Below, in pieces: positions 23,084 through 34,519 of a stretch of 64,000 nt of DNA. Location: NCBI GenBank assembly GCA_033398695.1, contig CM065804.1, positions 47,709,501 through 47,773,500 of the forward strand. Direction: 5' to 3'. Every line of letters begins with the position of its first letter. Within the stretch, counting starts at the first letter, position 1. The position numbers and the translations under genes were made by a program. The stretch comes from Orobanche coerulescens (Eukaryota; Streptophyta; Magnoliopsida; Lamiales; Orobanchaceae). The notes below the pieces were generated by a model, which saw only the letters and a program-made list of their open reading frames with translations, was not told the origin of the DNA and did no database searches.

Positions 23084-23923
23084 TGATAGGACGTCGAATA
23101 TACGCTCACTGAAAACCCGGTTTAAAATATGGACCAATAAAGGTCCGACCTAGGTTCTTAGATAAGGAGATTACAACCCCAAGGTCCTTTAGAAGGTCGC
23201 CGACCTCGGAGGCCCCATTTAGCTGTGATATCTGTTAGAAGGGCGCCGACCTCGGAGGCCCCATTTAGCTGTGACATCTGTTAGAAGGGCGCCGACCTCG
23301 GAGGCCCCATTTAGCTGTGACATCTGTTAGAAGGGCGCCGACCTCGGAGGCCCCATTTAGCTGTGACATCTGTTAGAAGGGCGCCGACCTCGGAGGCCCC
23401 ATTTAGCCGTGACATCTGTTAGAAGGGCGCCGACCTCGAGGCCCCGCCGACCTATGATATCCGATAATGTGTCGCCGACCTCAAAGGTCTCTCAAACTAC
23501 TGATTTGAATAGGGATGAGCCGACCTAAAAACCACCGAACTCCTAAGATCGAACTCTTGGGAAAGAAGATCCTGACTCACCCGACAGAATCCCTAAAATC
23601 CAGGGGTTGAGAACCCATACCTTGCCAATCCCGAGATCCGAGGATTGAGAGCCCATACCTCGCAATCCCGGAAATCCAGGATGGGAATCGCAGCTGAATC
23701 CTGGATATCCGGGATTCTCTCTAGAATCGGGAATCATCTCGGATAACAAGGCATCCTCCCTCCTATAAAAGGGAGAGAGGGGTTCCTCAAAAAGGATACA
23801 CACTCGAGAATACGGATTTTTAGAGAGGGAAAGAAAAGAGAGTACTTCATATATTTTGGGTTTTCTTAGCTAAACTTCTAAGATTAACCCGGTTCTTGGT
23901 GGACGATCAGCTCGGTTACATCA
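23084..23923 (+). repeat. 5' LTR of Tat element C (840 bp)
   Basis: It contains five full and one partial copies of a 46-bp repeat (about 23191-23448). Next comes a region of imperfect ATCCCGGAAATCCAGG-type repeats, then a TATA-like TCCTATAAAAGG near 23761. The LTR ends CTCGGTTACATCA. Confidence 0.92.
23191..23448. repeat. 46-bp tandem repeat in LTRs of element C
   Basis: The unit contains GCGCCGACCTCGGAGGCCCC and TTTAGCTGTGACATCTG. The 5' LTR has about six copies and the 3' LTR (33850-34026) about four, so copy number changed after insertion or during reverse transcription. Confidence 0.9.
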
Positions 23924-23924
23924 A

Positions 23925-23942
23925 GTGGCGCCGTCTGTGGGA
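23925..23942 (+). other. Primer-binding site of element C
   Basis: TGGCGCCGTCTGTGGGAA begins two bases after the LTR end. This PBS type is common in Tat-lineage elements and differs from the Met-tRNA type used by A, D and E. Confidence 0.8.
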
Positions 23943-23973
23943 ATTGTGGCATCGAGTCACTTTGAGTTGAGAC

Positions 23974-26115
23974 GTGAGGTTAGTAATGGCAGAAGAAATG
24001 AACCAGAAGAGAACAGGGGATTTAATACCCAGAAATCTAGAAGTGGAACTCGCGGGGGCGGGTGGAGAAACGACTCTGGAGAAAACACCCGCCACCCCTA
24101 GAGAAGAAGTCGCACCCAAAGACAATTACACTAACGAAGGAAGCCTTAGCCGACATAATCGCGGTCACAATCCGGAAGAGCCGGAGGTCGAAAAACAAAG
24201 GGTACCACGAAAATAATACCATCCTATCGGATGGGCGGAAGAAATTGATCACAAGAAGAACATGGTGAGAGTTATCCAAAAATATGGGAGCGATCTAGCG
24301 GAAAAAACGCAGGATCCCTTGATATCCGGCATGCAGACGAGCCGGAAGAGTTGCGGCAGAGGGTTGCGGGAGGGACATGGAAAGTCATCCGTGCCATCCC
24401 TTCTCGAAGGCATACTACAGTCGAGCTCCCGTATGGGTTTAGTGGTCATACCTTCACCTATGATGGACTCTCGATCCTACCCGACATTTATACCGATTCG
24501 AGAACATGGCGGTACTACATAGATATTCGGATGCCGTGAGTTGCAGGCATTCTTGGCCACACTGACAGAGTCACGGGATTAGTTCCACCAGATACCCCCG
24601 GGTCAATCACCAAAGATCAAAACTTTCACTCGCGTTCTTGACGCATTTTGCCAGCCGCCGTGGCGCACCAAAAGACCTTCATGTCCTTGTTCAAGATCAA
24701 GCAATATTCGGAGAAGCGCCGAGAGCTTATGTGACCCGATTCACGAAGGCGTGTCCGGAGGTACCTCGTCGTCGAAGAGGTAAAACCAAGGCCTTGACAC
24801 AGGGGATCGAGGCCGGTTGTTACGCACCTCATTAGCTAAAAAACCAGCCAGAACATACGATGAGGTCTTAGCCCGATGCTCGAAGTACATCAACGTTGAG
24901 GAAACCGAGAAGGATATGGAGGAGTTGCATGAAAAGTCAGAGGATGGGGAAAGGGGGTCCAGCAGATTGATACGACGGGAGGAGTACACCTTTCAAGGAA
25001 ATTTACCTCGGGAAGAAATGTCGCGGGGAAAAACAGATCGGAAGAAGAACGATATCGTTCTAAGGCGACCAAGATTTGACTAATACAGCCCACTAACAAT
25101 GAGGAGAGCCCAGGTTTTGGAAGCAGTTGAGGGTAAGATGAGCAGGGTCATCGAGTGGCCCCACCCAGCCGAAGTCAGATCTTTATTGTCGATTCCACAA
25201 TGATTACGGGCATAAAACAGACGAATGCAAGCACCTTAAGGATGAGATCGAGAGGCTGGTCCGAGCGGGACATCTGATGGAGTTCACATATCAACAGAGA
25301 AATGGAGGTCGGAGGTAGACCCGGCAAAATAGGCCCGAAGTAGAGCCGCCACCGTTTTGGGCGGGTATTGGGCGCATATTATTAGCCCAAAAACCGGCCT
25401 TTTGGCCGGCCAGATTTGGCCCGCTCAGAGGCCGGCCCATGGGCCCGCCCGGCCCAATTTTTTTTTTTTTGTAATTTATGTTATGTGTAATTATAATATT
25501 TAATTTTTTTCCTTGTTTGTTAGATTATAATACATCTATATGTTAATTATTGATGTAATTTTATTTCTTTTGGGACTTTGTGATTACTTTGTAGTATCTC
25601 ATATCAATAATAATATTATTTTATGATTTTATAAGAAATTAGTAGTGATAAATGATATGATGATCAAATAAAAATACTTGTATATTTGTCTTTTGATTAT
25701 GGTAATTTAGTAAATAATGTAATTATCAAATAAAAATAATTGTATATTTATTTATCTGATTGTGATAGTATAGTGAATAATATAATAATTAAGGATCGAA
25801 AAATATTTGTATATTTATTTGAATTAATATTTCAAAAAAAAAAAAAAGTCGAGGCCCATGCGGCCGAGCCCGCCGAGGCGCCACGGCCCACACTGCGCCC
25901 AAGAAAAAACCGGGCCTTTTTGGCCCGGCCCAAAAAAGGCCCGCCCGTTTTATGCCCGGCCCGTTTGGGCCGGGCCCGCCCGTTTGCCAGGTCTAGTCGG
26001 AGGAAGCCACCCATGCCCCAAGGAGGGGCGGGGGTGAAAAGAGAAGCTCCTCGGGGACCCGCTGCTCCCCCAGCTAAAAAAGGAGTGATCCACATGATAT
26101 CAGGGGGACCAACCG
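23974..26115 (+). pseudogene. gag of Tat element C, interrupted by hAT MITE
   Basis: The reading starts MAEEMNQKRTGDLIPRNLEV at 23974. Broken frames then give the gag core (PKTFMSLFKIKQ-like at about 24670, AYVTRFTKACPEVP, ALTQGIEAGC, RTSLAKKPARTYDEVLARCS at 24820) and an HNDYGH...C zinc-knuckle-like tail near 25190, with HLKDEIERLVRAGHLMEFTY. The frame enters the MITE at 25316 and resumes at 25996 as RKPPMPQGGAGVKREAPR. At least three frameshifts are needed to read it through. It would form the element capsid. Confidence 0.8.
25316..25995. mobile_element. hAT-type MITE (680 bp)
   Basis: Imperfect terminal inverted repeats start TAGACCCGGCAAAA on the left and TAGACCTGGCAAACGG on the right (reverse complement). 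An exact 8-bp duplication GTCGGAGG flanks it (25308-25315 and 25996-26003), the size used by hAT transposons. GC-rich ends full of GGCCCGGCC words surround an AT-rich centre. It has no transposase. ORFs crossing it are chance frames. Confidence 0.92.
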
Positions 26116-26931
26116 ATGGAAGTTCTAATCAGGCTAGAAAAGCCCACGCACGAAAGGCTAGGTGTCATCAACTCAAGGAGGTCGCCTCAGTGGCGGTGGG
26201 CCTATCATTCGATTCGACCCATGGATTATAATGGGATACATACGCCCCACAATGACGCGTTGGTCATCACAGCGGAAATCGCCAGTTACGATGTGCAGAG
26301 GGTGTTTATCGATACGGGAAGCTCAGTAGACATCTTATTCTATGACTGTTTCAAACAGATGAACCTGGAAGTGGAATTGAGAAAGGTAGATACCGCGCTC
26401 TATGGGTTCTGTATGACCGAGGTGCAACCGGTGGGAGAAGTGGTGCTTCCAATGGCACTAGGTCGGATGCCCCATCGGAAGGTCAAGACACTCAGATTTT
26501 TAGTGGTGGACACCAAATCGGCCTATAACGCCATTTTAGGACGACCGGGGCTCAACAAATTCGAAGCAGTAGCCTCTACCGCGCACATGAAAGTAAAATT
26601 CCCCGTAGGAGGTGAGGTGGGAGAAGTAGCAGGAGATCAGTTTGTCGCCCGTTCTTGTTATCAAACAACCGTGAAGCAGGGAGTACAGCGTGGAAAGAGG
26701 ACACCCGAGCTCGGGGGTCCGGATCCGGAGTCCAAGAGGAATAAGCAATTGAAGACACCCGAGGAAGCTGAGGAAGAAGGTGTCAAGCCCAACGAGGAGT
26801 TGCTAGAAATAGAATTGGTTCCAGGAAAGCTAAACAAAGACTCGCATGGGGAGTCGGTTGGACGATGGAATAAAGGAAGGCCTCATCAGCCTGCTAAGAA
26901 GATTCGTGGACATTTTCGCGTTCGCAGCTGA
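26116..26931 (+). CDS. Aspartic protease region of Tat element C
   Basis: A 271-codon open frame. From about residue 40 it reads IHTPHNDALVITAEIASYDV, then the retropepsin active site VFIDTGSSVDILFY (Asp in DTG intact), with TLRFLVVD and AYNAILGRPGLNKFEAVAST as the second half of the fold. A charged Glu-rich linker to RT follows. This domain would cut the Gag-Pol polyprotein. The true polyprotein continues from gag; the ATG at 26116 is only a frame landmark. Confidence 0.85.
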   Translation: MEVLIRLEKPTHERLGVINSRRSPQWRWAYHSIRPMDYNGIHTPHNDALVITAEIASYDVQRVFIDTGSSVDILFYDCFKQMNLEVELRKVDTALYGFCMTEVQPVGEVVLPMALGRMPHRKVKTLRFLVVDTKSAYNAILGRPGLNKFEAVASTAHMKVKFPVGGEVGEVAGDQFVARSCYQTTVKQGVQRGKRTPELGGPDPESKRNKQLKTPEEAEEEGVKPNEELLEIELVPGKLNKDSHGESVGRWNKGRPHQPAKKIRGHFRVRS

Positions 26932-27760
26932 GGATATGGTGGGAATCAGCCCAACAGTTGCCGAACACAGGTTGAACATCGACCCCACCATAAGACCGAT
27001 AAAGCGAAGAGGAGGCATTTCGGGTCGAGATGGATGGGGTCATTGGGAAGAGGTTGATAAGCTCCTCCGAGTGGGCACATAATGGAGATCCGGTTTCGGA
27101 GTGGCTATCCAATGCCGTGATGGTAGGGAAGGGCCCGGGAAGTGGAGGATGTGCATGGACTTAGGGACCTAAATAAAGCATGTCCCAAGGATCACTACCC
27201 GTTGCCCCGCATAGATCACCGGTGGATTCAACCTCGGGTGCGAGTTACTCAAGATGATGGACGCTTCCCAAGGATATCATCAAATTCCTCTCGCACTTTA
27301 GGGACAGAAAGAGGGTTAGTTTTGTGGTTTCAAAGGGAACTTTTTGTTATGTACGCATGCCTTTTGGATTGAAAAATGCAGAGCTACATATCGGAGGATG
27401 GTCGGCAGAATCTTTAAATCCCAAATCGGCGAAACATGGAGGTATACGTGGATGATATGCTAGTGAAAAGTGTGAAGGCGGAGAACATATCGGGGACCTA
27501 GAAGAGACGTTCGAGAACCTGCGCACATACGGAATGAAACTCAACCCATCAAAATGTTCTTTTGGAGTCAAATCGGGAAAATTCCTGGGGTATGTGGTCA
27601 CAGAGCAAGGAATCGAGGTCAACCCGGAGAAGGTCAAGGCAGAGATCGCAAATGAATCCTCCAAAAATATAAAGGATATCCAGATACTAACGGAAGAATA
27701 GCAGGGCTGAGCCGTTTCATATCACGCTCGGCCGAGAAGGGGTTCCCATTTTTAAACTCT
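26932..27760 (+). pseudogene. Reverse transcriptase of Tat element C, frameshifted
   Basis: Recognisable blocks in changing frames: EDMVGISPTVAEHRLNID at 26930, WRMCMDFRDLNKACPKDHYP-like at 27145, a MDASQGYHQIPL-like block near 27255, and the active site VYVDDMLVKS near 27440. KLNPSKCSFGVKSGKFLGYV-like follows at 27540, then the connection toward 27760. Several indels disrupt it. It follows protease directly and leads into RNase H. Confidence 0.8.
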
Positions 27761-28961
27761 TAAGAAAAGGGAACAAGTTCGAATGGACCGGAAGCGCAAA
27801 CGGCATTCGGAAAATTGAAAGAGTATTTGGCCGAGCCCCCTACTCACCAAACCGGTACCAGGAGAGGATCTTGTACTCTACTTATCCGTGGGAGAAGGAG
27901 CGGTGAGCTCGGTCTTGCTAAGAGAAGAAATGAATAAACAAAAGCCCATTTATTATACGAGCCGAATCTTGCAAGGAGCGAACGGAACTACTCCGAGCTA
28001 GAAAAAGGGGCGCTGGCGTTGGTGGTTACGGCCGAGCGATTGAGGCCCTATTTCCTAGCCCACCGGATAAAATTGCGAACCAACTTGCCCTTGAGAGAGA
28101 TATTAGGGCGACCTAATGTGTCGTCTGCAGTGAAGTGGGCGGTGGAAATGGGGAGTACGACATGGAATATGAGCCGAGAACGGCGATTAAAGCTCGAGCC
28201 CTAGCAGACTTTATCCAAGAGGGCTATGCCGTCGCCACCGAAGGGCGTGGCATTACATGTGGATGGATCGGCGACAACCGGTGGTTCTAGGCAGAATAAT
28301 CCTCACTACCCCGGAAGGTGAGCAATTAGAGTATGCCATAAAATTCGATTTCAGGGCATCTAACAACGAGGCCGAATATGAAGCCCTGGTCAAGGGAATG
28401 CAGCTGGGAATAGACTTGGGCGCACGACGACTCATTGCTTACTCTGATTCCCAACTAGTCACACAACAGGTAGAAGGAAAATTTGAGATAAATGAAGATC
28501 GGATGAAGAAGTATGTGGAGGAAGTAAAAGAGGCTGCCAAAAAACTAGGGGAATGGAAGTTAGTCCATATCCCTAGGTCGGAGAATGCAAAAGCTGATTA
28601 CCTAGCAAAGATGGGAAGCTCCTTAGTGGATTGCCGCTCGCGAACAGTAACGATTCTGGGAGCAGCCCGAAGTAGCATCATGAAACAGGTGATGGAGGTG
28701 AATGAGATGGCAGATTGGCGAACTCCTTTGTTGGCATACCTAAGAAGGGCAGAATTACCCAAGGAGAGACAAGAAAGAATGAAAATTGTGCGAAGAGCAG
28801 CAAGGTTCTGCCGCATTAATGATGAGCTATATAAAAGGTCCTACCTCGGGCCATACCTACGATGCATCTCGGAAGAAGAAGGGCGAAGTCTATTGGAAGA
28901 AATCCATGAAGGGTGTCTTGAGACCATACCAAAGGAAGAGCGCCGATTAGCAAAACGCTAA
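27761..28961 (+). pseudogene. RT connection and RNase H domains of Tat element C
   Basis: After a degraded stretch (27761-28256) with a YYTSRILQGANG-like piece, a 234-codon frame from 28257 holds an archaeal-type RNase H: FDFRASNNEAEYEALVKGMQ (catalytic Glu), LIAYSDSQLVTQQVEGKFE (Asp), VHIPRSENAKADYLAKMG (His/Asp end). An extra RNase H before integrase is a known Tat-lineage feature. The following AARFCRINDELYKRS is the zinc-binding start of integrase. Confidence 0.85.
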
Positions 28962-28999
28962 GGTTTGGTTTCTTTTGGGCCGACCATGAGCAAGAAAGC

Positions 29000-29750
29000 G
29001 GTGGAAATGGTTAAGCGATGCCAAAATGTCAGTGCACGCACTTAATTCATATCCCACCGAGGATATGATCACCATGGGAGCGCCCATCCATTCGCCAAAT
29101 GGGGAATTGATATCATGGGGCAGTTTACACCTGGCTCGGGAGGAAGAAAGTTCTTAATAGTAGCCATAGACTACTTCAGCAAATGGGTAGAGGCCGAGCC
29201 TGTGGCCACCATAACCGAGCAAAGAATCATAAGTTTTCTGTTTAACAACATTTTCTGCAGGTACGGAGCGCCCCAGATACTCATCTCAGATAATGGAACC
29301 CAATTCAATGGGAAGAGAACCCAGTCCTGGTGCGAGGGTATGCATATCAAGCAAAGGTTCGCTGCGGTTGCTCACCCGCAAGCTAATGGGCAAGTAGAGG
29401 TAACTAACAGAACAATCTTGCAGGGGATAAAAACCCGCTTAGACAAAGTGGGTGGAGGATGGGTGGATGAGCTTAGCTCGGTACTATGGTCGTACAGGAC
29501 CACACCTAGATCGTCAACAGGAGAAACACCCTTCAGTATGGTCTACAGGTCCGAGGCCGTCATCTCCGCAGAAGTCGGAGAAATGTCCCATCGGGTTCGA
29601 TGGTTCAACGAGGTGGAGAACGAGGAAATAATGAAGGCGGCGTTAGATACCATAGAAGAAAGGAGGGAAGCGGCGGCGAATCGAAAGATACAAAAGCTCG
29701 ACAAAGCGGCTCATGACAAAAGAGTCAAGAAGAGACAATTCAGTCGGTGA
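29000..29750 (+). pseudogene. Integrase of Tat element C
   Basis: A 211-codon frame from 29115 shows RKFLIVAIDYFSKWVEAEPV (first Asp), YGAPQILISDNGTQFNGKRT (second Asp) and HPQANGQVEVTNRTILQGIK (catalytic Glu). LSSVLWSYRTTPRSSTGETP and KKRQFSR then lead toward the GPY/F tail. The N-terminal zinc region and the C-terminal tail (29751-29900, RPNREGPYKVIRIY-like) are out of frame. The catalytic triad itself is intact. Confidence 0.88.
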
Positions 29751-30016
29751 TTTGGTGCTTAGGCGGTGATGCCCTCATAAAAACAGGAAAGCCGGAGCCG
29801 AATCGGGAGGGCCCTTACAAGGTAATCCGAATTTACGCGGGAGGAGCTTACGAGCTTGAGGATATGGAGGGCGCCTCATCAAAAGACCTTGGAACATATG
29901 TCACTTAAAAAGTATTTTGTGTGAAGAGATGTGGAAAAAAGCTTATATTGTTTTAATGAAAGTCTATTACAAAAATATATCTCTCGAATGTGTTGATCAA
30001 GTAAAACTAGAAATGA

Positions 30017-30330
30017 CATCCGAATAGGCGAAACGCCTCAGATCCGAGTAAGGGTGAACCGCCCTCGACATCCGAGCAGGCGAAACGCCCGGATCCGAGT
30101 AAGGGTGAACCGCCTCGACATCCGAATAGGCGAAACGCCCAGATCCGAGTAAGGGTGAACCGCCCTCGACATCCGAATAGGCGAAACGCCCGGATCCGAG
30201 TAAGGGTGAACCGCCCTCTGACATCTGAATAGGCGAAACGCCTCCAGATCCGAGTAAGGGTGAACCGCCCTCTGACATCTGAAAAGGCGAAACGCCTCCA
30301 GATCCGAGTAAAGGCGAACCGACCTATGAA
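30017..30330. repeat. ~52-bp tandem repeat (six units) in 3' region of element C
   Basis: Units begin near 30017, 30069, 30119, 30170, 30221 and 30275. Each holds CATCCGAATAGGCGAAACGCC and GATCCGAGTAAGGGTGAACC. Tandem arrays downstream of pol are typical of Tat/Ogre-type elements and can seed satellites. Confidence 0.9.
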
Positions 30331-30433
30331 ACTATGACTAAGGGAAATACCCAACTTACACTAAAGATCGGTGAAAAGATTAAGTCAAACTGGTTGGATT
30401 ACATTTAGGAATTTTCGAAATTTAAAGTGGGGC

Positions 30434-30700
30434 CTCCGAGCTATATAAACTTTGTTGTATCAAAACAAACAGGCACAAGATACATCAAGGTTACAAGCAA
30501 CTCCGAGCTATATCGACTTTGTTGTATCAAAACAAACAGGCACAAGATACATCAAGGTTACAAGCAACACCGTGCTATATCAACTTTGTTGTATCAAATC
30601 AAACAGGCACAAGATACATCAAGGTTACAAGCAATACCGAGCTATATCAACTTTGTTGTCATTCAACTCAAAAAGCACACAAACCCAAAGTATATTCAAC
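30434..30700. repeat. 67-bp tandem repeat (about four units) in element C
   Basis: Starts at 30434, 30501, 30568 and 30635 with exact 67-bp spacing. The unit contains CCGAGCTATATCAACTTTG and GGCACAAGATACATCAAGG. The last unit is partial. Long plus-strand ORFs here arise because the repeat is stop-poor. Confidence 0.92.
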
Positions 30701-31029
30701 TCGTAAAGTTGTCATTCAAAATAGTGCGTACAAGATAAATAAAGTAGAAAAAAATAGAAGAAAAATATACATTATCTACACTAAGCTACGTGCTCAAGAC
30801 GGAGGAGGCGGAGGAGAAGCATCACGATCGGTCCCAACCACCTCGGGACTAGGAGTATTGGCCTTAACAGTGAACCGGGAGGATCGAAGGCGGCTCAAGT
30901 CTAAGCCGATTCCTTTAGGGACTCCTCAAGGGCGTCCTTCCACCGGGCCGCCTCCGGAGATTCTTCCACGTCCCGGACCAACCCAAGGAACGGAGCCCCG
31001 GCCCAATGCAAAGATCCGGTCGGCTCGCC

Positions 31030-32870
31030 GAAAAGCCCAATGAAGCTTAGCCGCCACCAAAGACGGTCGAGCAAAATCAAAATATTACGTCGCAGTGGGG
31101 CTAGCTTAACCAGAATGCGGTAGAATTATGATACCGGGCCAGGAGGGCGGAACGGTAGGCCTCGTAAAAGAGTGACCAACGTCACTAGTTAGGAATCGGC
31201 GTCGGCCATCCGTCACCCCGCGCTCATAAGACGATCTATCGGATCTAGCCTCGGCTAGTTGGGTCTCCAGCAGGTCACTTGTTCCGACGCCGCTCTAGCT
31301 TGAGCTTGAAGTCGGCGACCTTCTCCGGCTCGGCCTTCGCCCGTGCCTCAAGTTGGGCTATCCTTTCGGATTCGGCCCTAGCTGCCGACAACCGAGCCTC
31401 GAGCCGCCCACCTTCTCCGTTTCACCAAGACATGGTCTTCCAAAATTTCAGCTCTTGGTTTAGCTGAACATTGGCCATCTGGGCCCGCTCTAAAACCGCC
31501 TCCCGCTCGAATCCTTCTTAAGGGCGGCATCTAAGCGATACTCCCTCTCCTGGCCGGGCCGAAAGATCGGAATTAGCCGCGGGCGGCCTCCAGGTCGGCT
31601 TGCATCTGGGTGAGCTGCGAAGAAGAAGTAGCACCGAGCTTATGATCCTCGGCGAAGGTCACGAAGGTGGCGAAAAACTGCATAAAGAAGTTATATCAGG
31701 TCGGCAGAGGGTAATAATAAACATAAAAATAATCAAAAGGGGTATGAAGGCGAAAAGGGGAATACCTTCCCAAAGTACATCATCATAGCATCAAATTTAG
31801 GGTCCTCCTCGGCGTCTCGTAACCCCAGCTTATCCTTAGCCGGGACCATGGAGCTAAAATAAGGGAGAAATTTCTCAAACTCCTTACAGCGGAGAAGAGT
31901 CTCCATAGCCGGACTTGGAGGACCCGCGGTCTTCGGCCGTTTGGAAGCAGGGGAGCTAGGAGAAGAGGCCCTCTGAGTGACCTGAAGTTGCCGAGACGAG
32001 CTCGCAGAGCCTCGTCCGGTGGTTAAGGTAGGAGCCAGATCGGATGGGAGAGTTACCCCAGACTTGGGGCGAGCAGGAGCCTTCCGTTTGGCTTTGGACG
32101 AGCCCTCCGCCCTCTCCTTGGGAGGATTCGTCGACTTAGGGACCTTCGCTTTGTTTGGTTCGGTGGCTTGAGGCATCCGACCGGAGTTCGCATGAATCGA
32201 TCTACAAAAACAAGATAAACGGTCAAGGAAATAGCCAAAAGCAAAATAACAAAGATCTAAAAAAATATATATAGATAAAGCCTACCGATGTCGGGGATAG
32301 CCGGGTAGGGATTCGAGCTCACCCACAATGGAACAAGATCATGGAATTGCGTCACCGGAAAGCATTATAGGGAATGGCATTCCATTCCCGAACTTTCTCG
32401 ACCCACGCGGCCGGATGGAACTACGCCTAGGAATAGGATCTGGCTCGAGTAGCTGCGTCCATTGCGTAGGAAAGCCCCAAGAATCGGATGTGGGAGCCGA
32501 AGGAAAAAAGCGGGACCTCCAGTCCTTCACATTGGAAGGAGGTGGGTGAAGAAATGGGCGTCGTTTCGGGAGGTCAAGTAAAAGAGCCTTTAAAACTCTT
32601 TAGCCCAAAGCAAAAATAGAAAAAGCCCAGTCGGGTTCCTCATGTCCGTAATGACACGACGAGAAAACCCACCATATAGCGAAAAGAGTTAGAGAGAACT
32701 GGTTGAGGAAGATTGTATTTAATGGAGAGAGAGACAAGGAAGGGATGGGGTGGGAAGCGAAGACCACCGCTCACCAGTCCACAAACCGAGTAATATGACC
32801 GGAGGATGATCGTGGGTATCGCTAGCACGAGGTGTGACAAATTCCCACCCCGGGAAGCCTAAGAAATCTT
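31030..32870 (-). CDS. Antisense spliced gene of Tat element C (putative gypsy-type transposon domain)
   Basis: The minus strand, opposite to gag-pol, reads GGLRFPPHPFLVSLSIKYN and SFRYMVGFLVVS near 32690-32790. A WRSRFFPSAPTSDSWGFPTQ block follows near 32480-32530, both typical of the plant 'putative gypsy type transposon' family (PF04195-like). LVPLWVSSNPYPAIPDI runs to a donor at 32285; exon 31766-32201 is a basic Ser/Pro/Lys-rich linker (PKERAEGSSKAKRKAPARPK); a second intron is 31678-31765. FFATFVTFAEDHKLGATSSS then leads into a coiled-coil-like Ala/Glu/Arg tail toward 31300. Antisense ORFs at this position are known in Grande-like Tat elements. Frameshifts appear before 32530 and after 31600. 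Role unknown; the edges are approximate. Confidence 0.7.
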
Positions 32871-33752
32871 ATAAAACTAGCGGTAGCCAGGCTAGTCCTC
32901 GATAGAGGATGGGGAGGAGAACTCGAGTCACCCCTACAACCGTCTGATAGGGGTCGGCTAAAAGGCCGGTCACAGTTACCTCGTCCGTGGGGGAGGGGAA
33001 GGAGGATCTACAATGATTAGGGGATGCCGGAGGGAGGATGTCACCTAGCTCGGACGATCTACGTCACCTAAAGGTTCATCCCTAAGGCGGAGGGAGGAAC
33101 CAGTAGCTCGCCCGACCTACTCCCGAATCCCCATCGAAGAGGAAAGACCCTCCAAAAAGAGTTCACGGCCGATTCGCGAAATATTTTGGGAATCCGGGCG
33201 ACGACATAACTTAAGGAGGAAAAGGGGAGGAAGAAGAAAAGGAAAATATCGTAAACAAATCAAAAAGCTAAAGAGATGTTTAGATGAACATACCCATGGG
33301 ATTGGGTGGAAGTTCGCGGAGAAAGGTAGAGAAAACTTGTCACGGGGACGGATAGCCACGATTGCTAGTGGTCGCCTGGGAATTTTTGCACGAGAGATTG
33401 AGGGTATAAAATCGCGGAAGTGGTAAAGGGGGAAGAAGAAGACCTTTTATAGGAGGGAGGGGCAAAACCGAGGAGGATAGGGACGATCTGGGCGTCCGAT
33501 GCCCTATCCGAAGGAACGGCCGGGATTTGGCACCGTCTTAGCCGACCTATGGCAGTCGACACTGCTTCGCCATCGACGCGGCGTCTTGGAGGCGGGAAAG
33601 GAAAAGACGGAGTTAATTATAGCGCACAAAGTACGAAGAGCCTCGTTATCCGGGAATGGGAGTCCCAAGGATAATTGCGTCAAGGTCGTCCGGTTGTAAA
33701 CAAATCTTACTCTACTCGGTCTTACAGCTCGACTAGAGTAGGGGGGACTGGT
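32871..33752. other. 3' untranslated region of element C
   Basis: No recognisable coding block. On the minus strand it should hold the promoter and leader of the antisense gene. It ends in the polypurine tract AGAGTAGGGGGGACTGGT (33735-33752). Confidence 0.6.
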
Positions 33753-34514
33753 TGATAGGACGTCGAATGTACGCTCACTGAAAACCCGGTTTAAAATATG
33801 GACCAATAAAGGTCCGACCTAGGTTCTTAGATAAGGAGATTACAACCCCAAGGTCCTTTAGAAGGTCGCCGACCTCGGAGGCCCCATTTAGCTGTGATAT
33901 CTGTTAGAAGGGCGCCGACCTCGGAGGCCCCATTTAGCTGTGACATCTGTTAGAAGGGCGCCGACCTCGGAGGCCCCATTTAGCTGTGACATCTGTTAGA
34001 AGGGCGCCGACCTCGGAGGCCCCCGCTGACCTATGATATCCGATAACAGGTCGCCGACCTCAAAGGTCTCTCAAACTACTGATTTGAATAGGGATGAGCC
34101 GACCTAAAAACCACCGAACTCCGGAAGGTCGAACTCTTGGGAAAGAAGATCCTGACTCACCTGACAGAATCCCTAAAATCCAGGGGTTGAGAACCCATAC
34201 CTTGCCAATCCCGGAGATCCAGGGATTGAGAGCCCATACCTCGCAATCCCGGAAATCCAGGGATGGGAAATCGCAGCTTGAATCCCTGGATATCCGGGAT
34301 TCTCTCTAGGAATCAGGAATCATCTCAGATAACAAGGCATCCTCCCTCCTATAAAAGGGAGAGAGGGGGTTCCTCAAAAAAGGATACACACTCTGAGAAT
34401 ACAGCATTTTTTAGAGAGGGAAAGAAAAGAGAGTACTTCATATATTTTGGGTTTTCTTAGCTAAACTTCTAAGATTAACCCGGTTCTTGGTGGCCGATCA
34501 GCTCGGTTACATCA
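33753..34514 (+). repeat. 3' LTR of Tat element C (762 bp)
   Basis: Same ends as 23084-23923, but with three full and one partial 46-bp units and several small indels. It is followed by TSD GACGG. Confidence 0.92.
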
Positions 34515-34519
34515 GACGG

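Larger units (their letters stand above)
23084..34514 (+). mobile_element. Tat-lineage Gypsy retrotransposon C
   Basis: LTRs 23084-23923 and 33753-34514 (TGATAGGACG...GTTACATCA) are flanked by GACGG (23079-23083, 34515-34519). After the 5' LTR lies the PBS TGGCGCCGTCTGTGGGAA. The order gag, protease, RT, RNase H, integrase, then a long 3' region (29.8-33.7 kb) with tandem repeats and an antisense spliced gene, is the layout of Tat elements (Grande/Retand-type). Frameshifts are frequent in gag and RT. A hAT-type MITE interrupts gag. It is nested in element B. Confidence 0.9.

Noticed and set aside
25740..26231. 163-codon ORF crossing the hAT MITE and gag
   Set aside because: It begins in AT-rich MITE sequence, runs through GC-rich terminal repeats and crosses the TSD; a chance frame with no domain.
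30007..30354. Repetitive ORFs on both strands in the Tat 3' region
   Set aside because: Products of the ~52-bp and 67-bp tandem arrays; repeated peptide only mirrors the DNA repeat.
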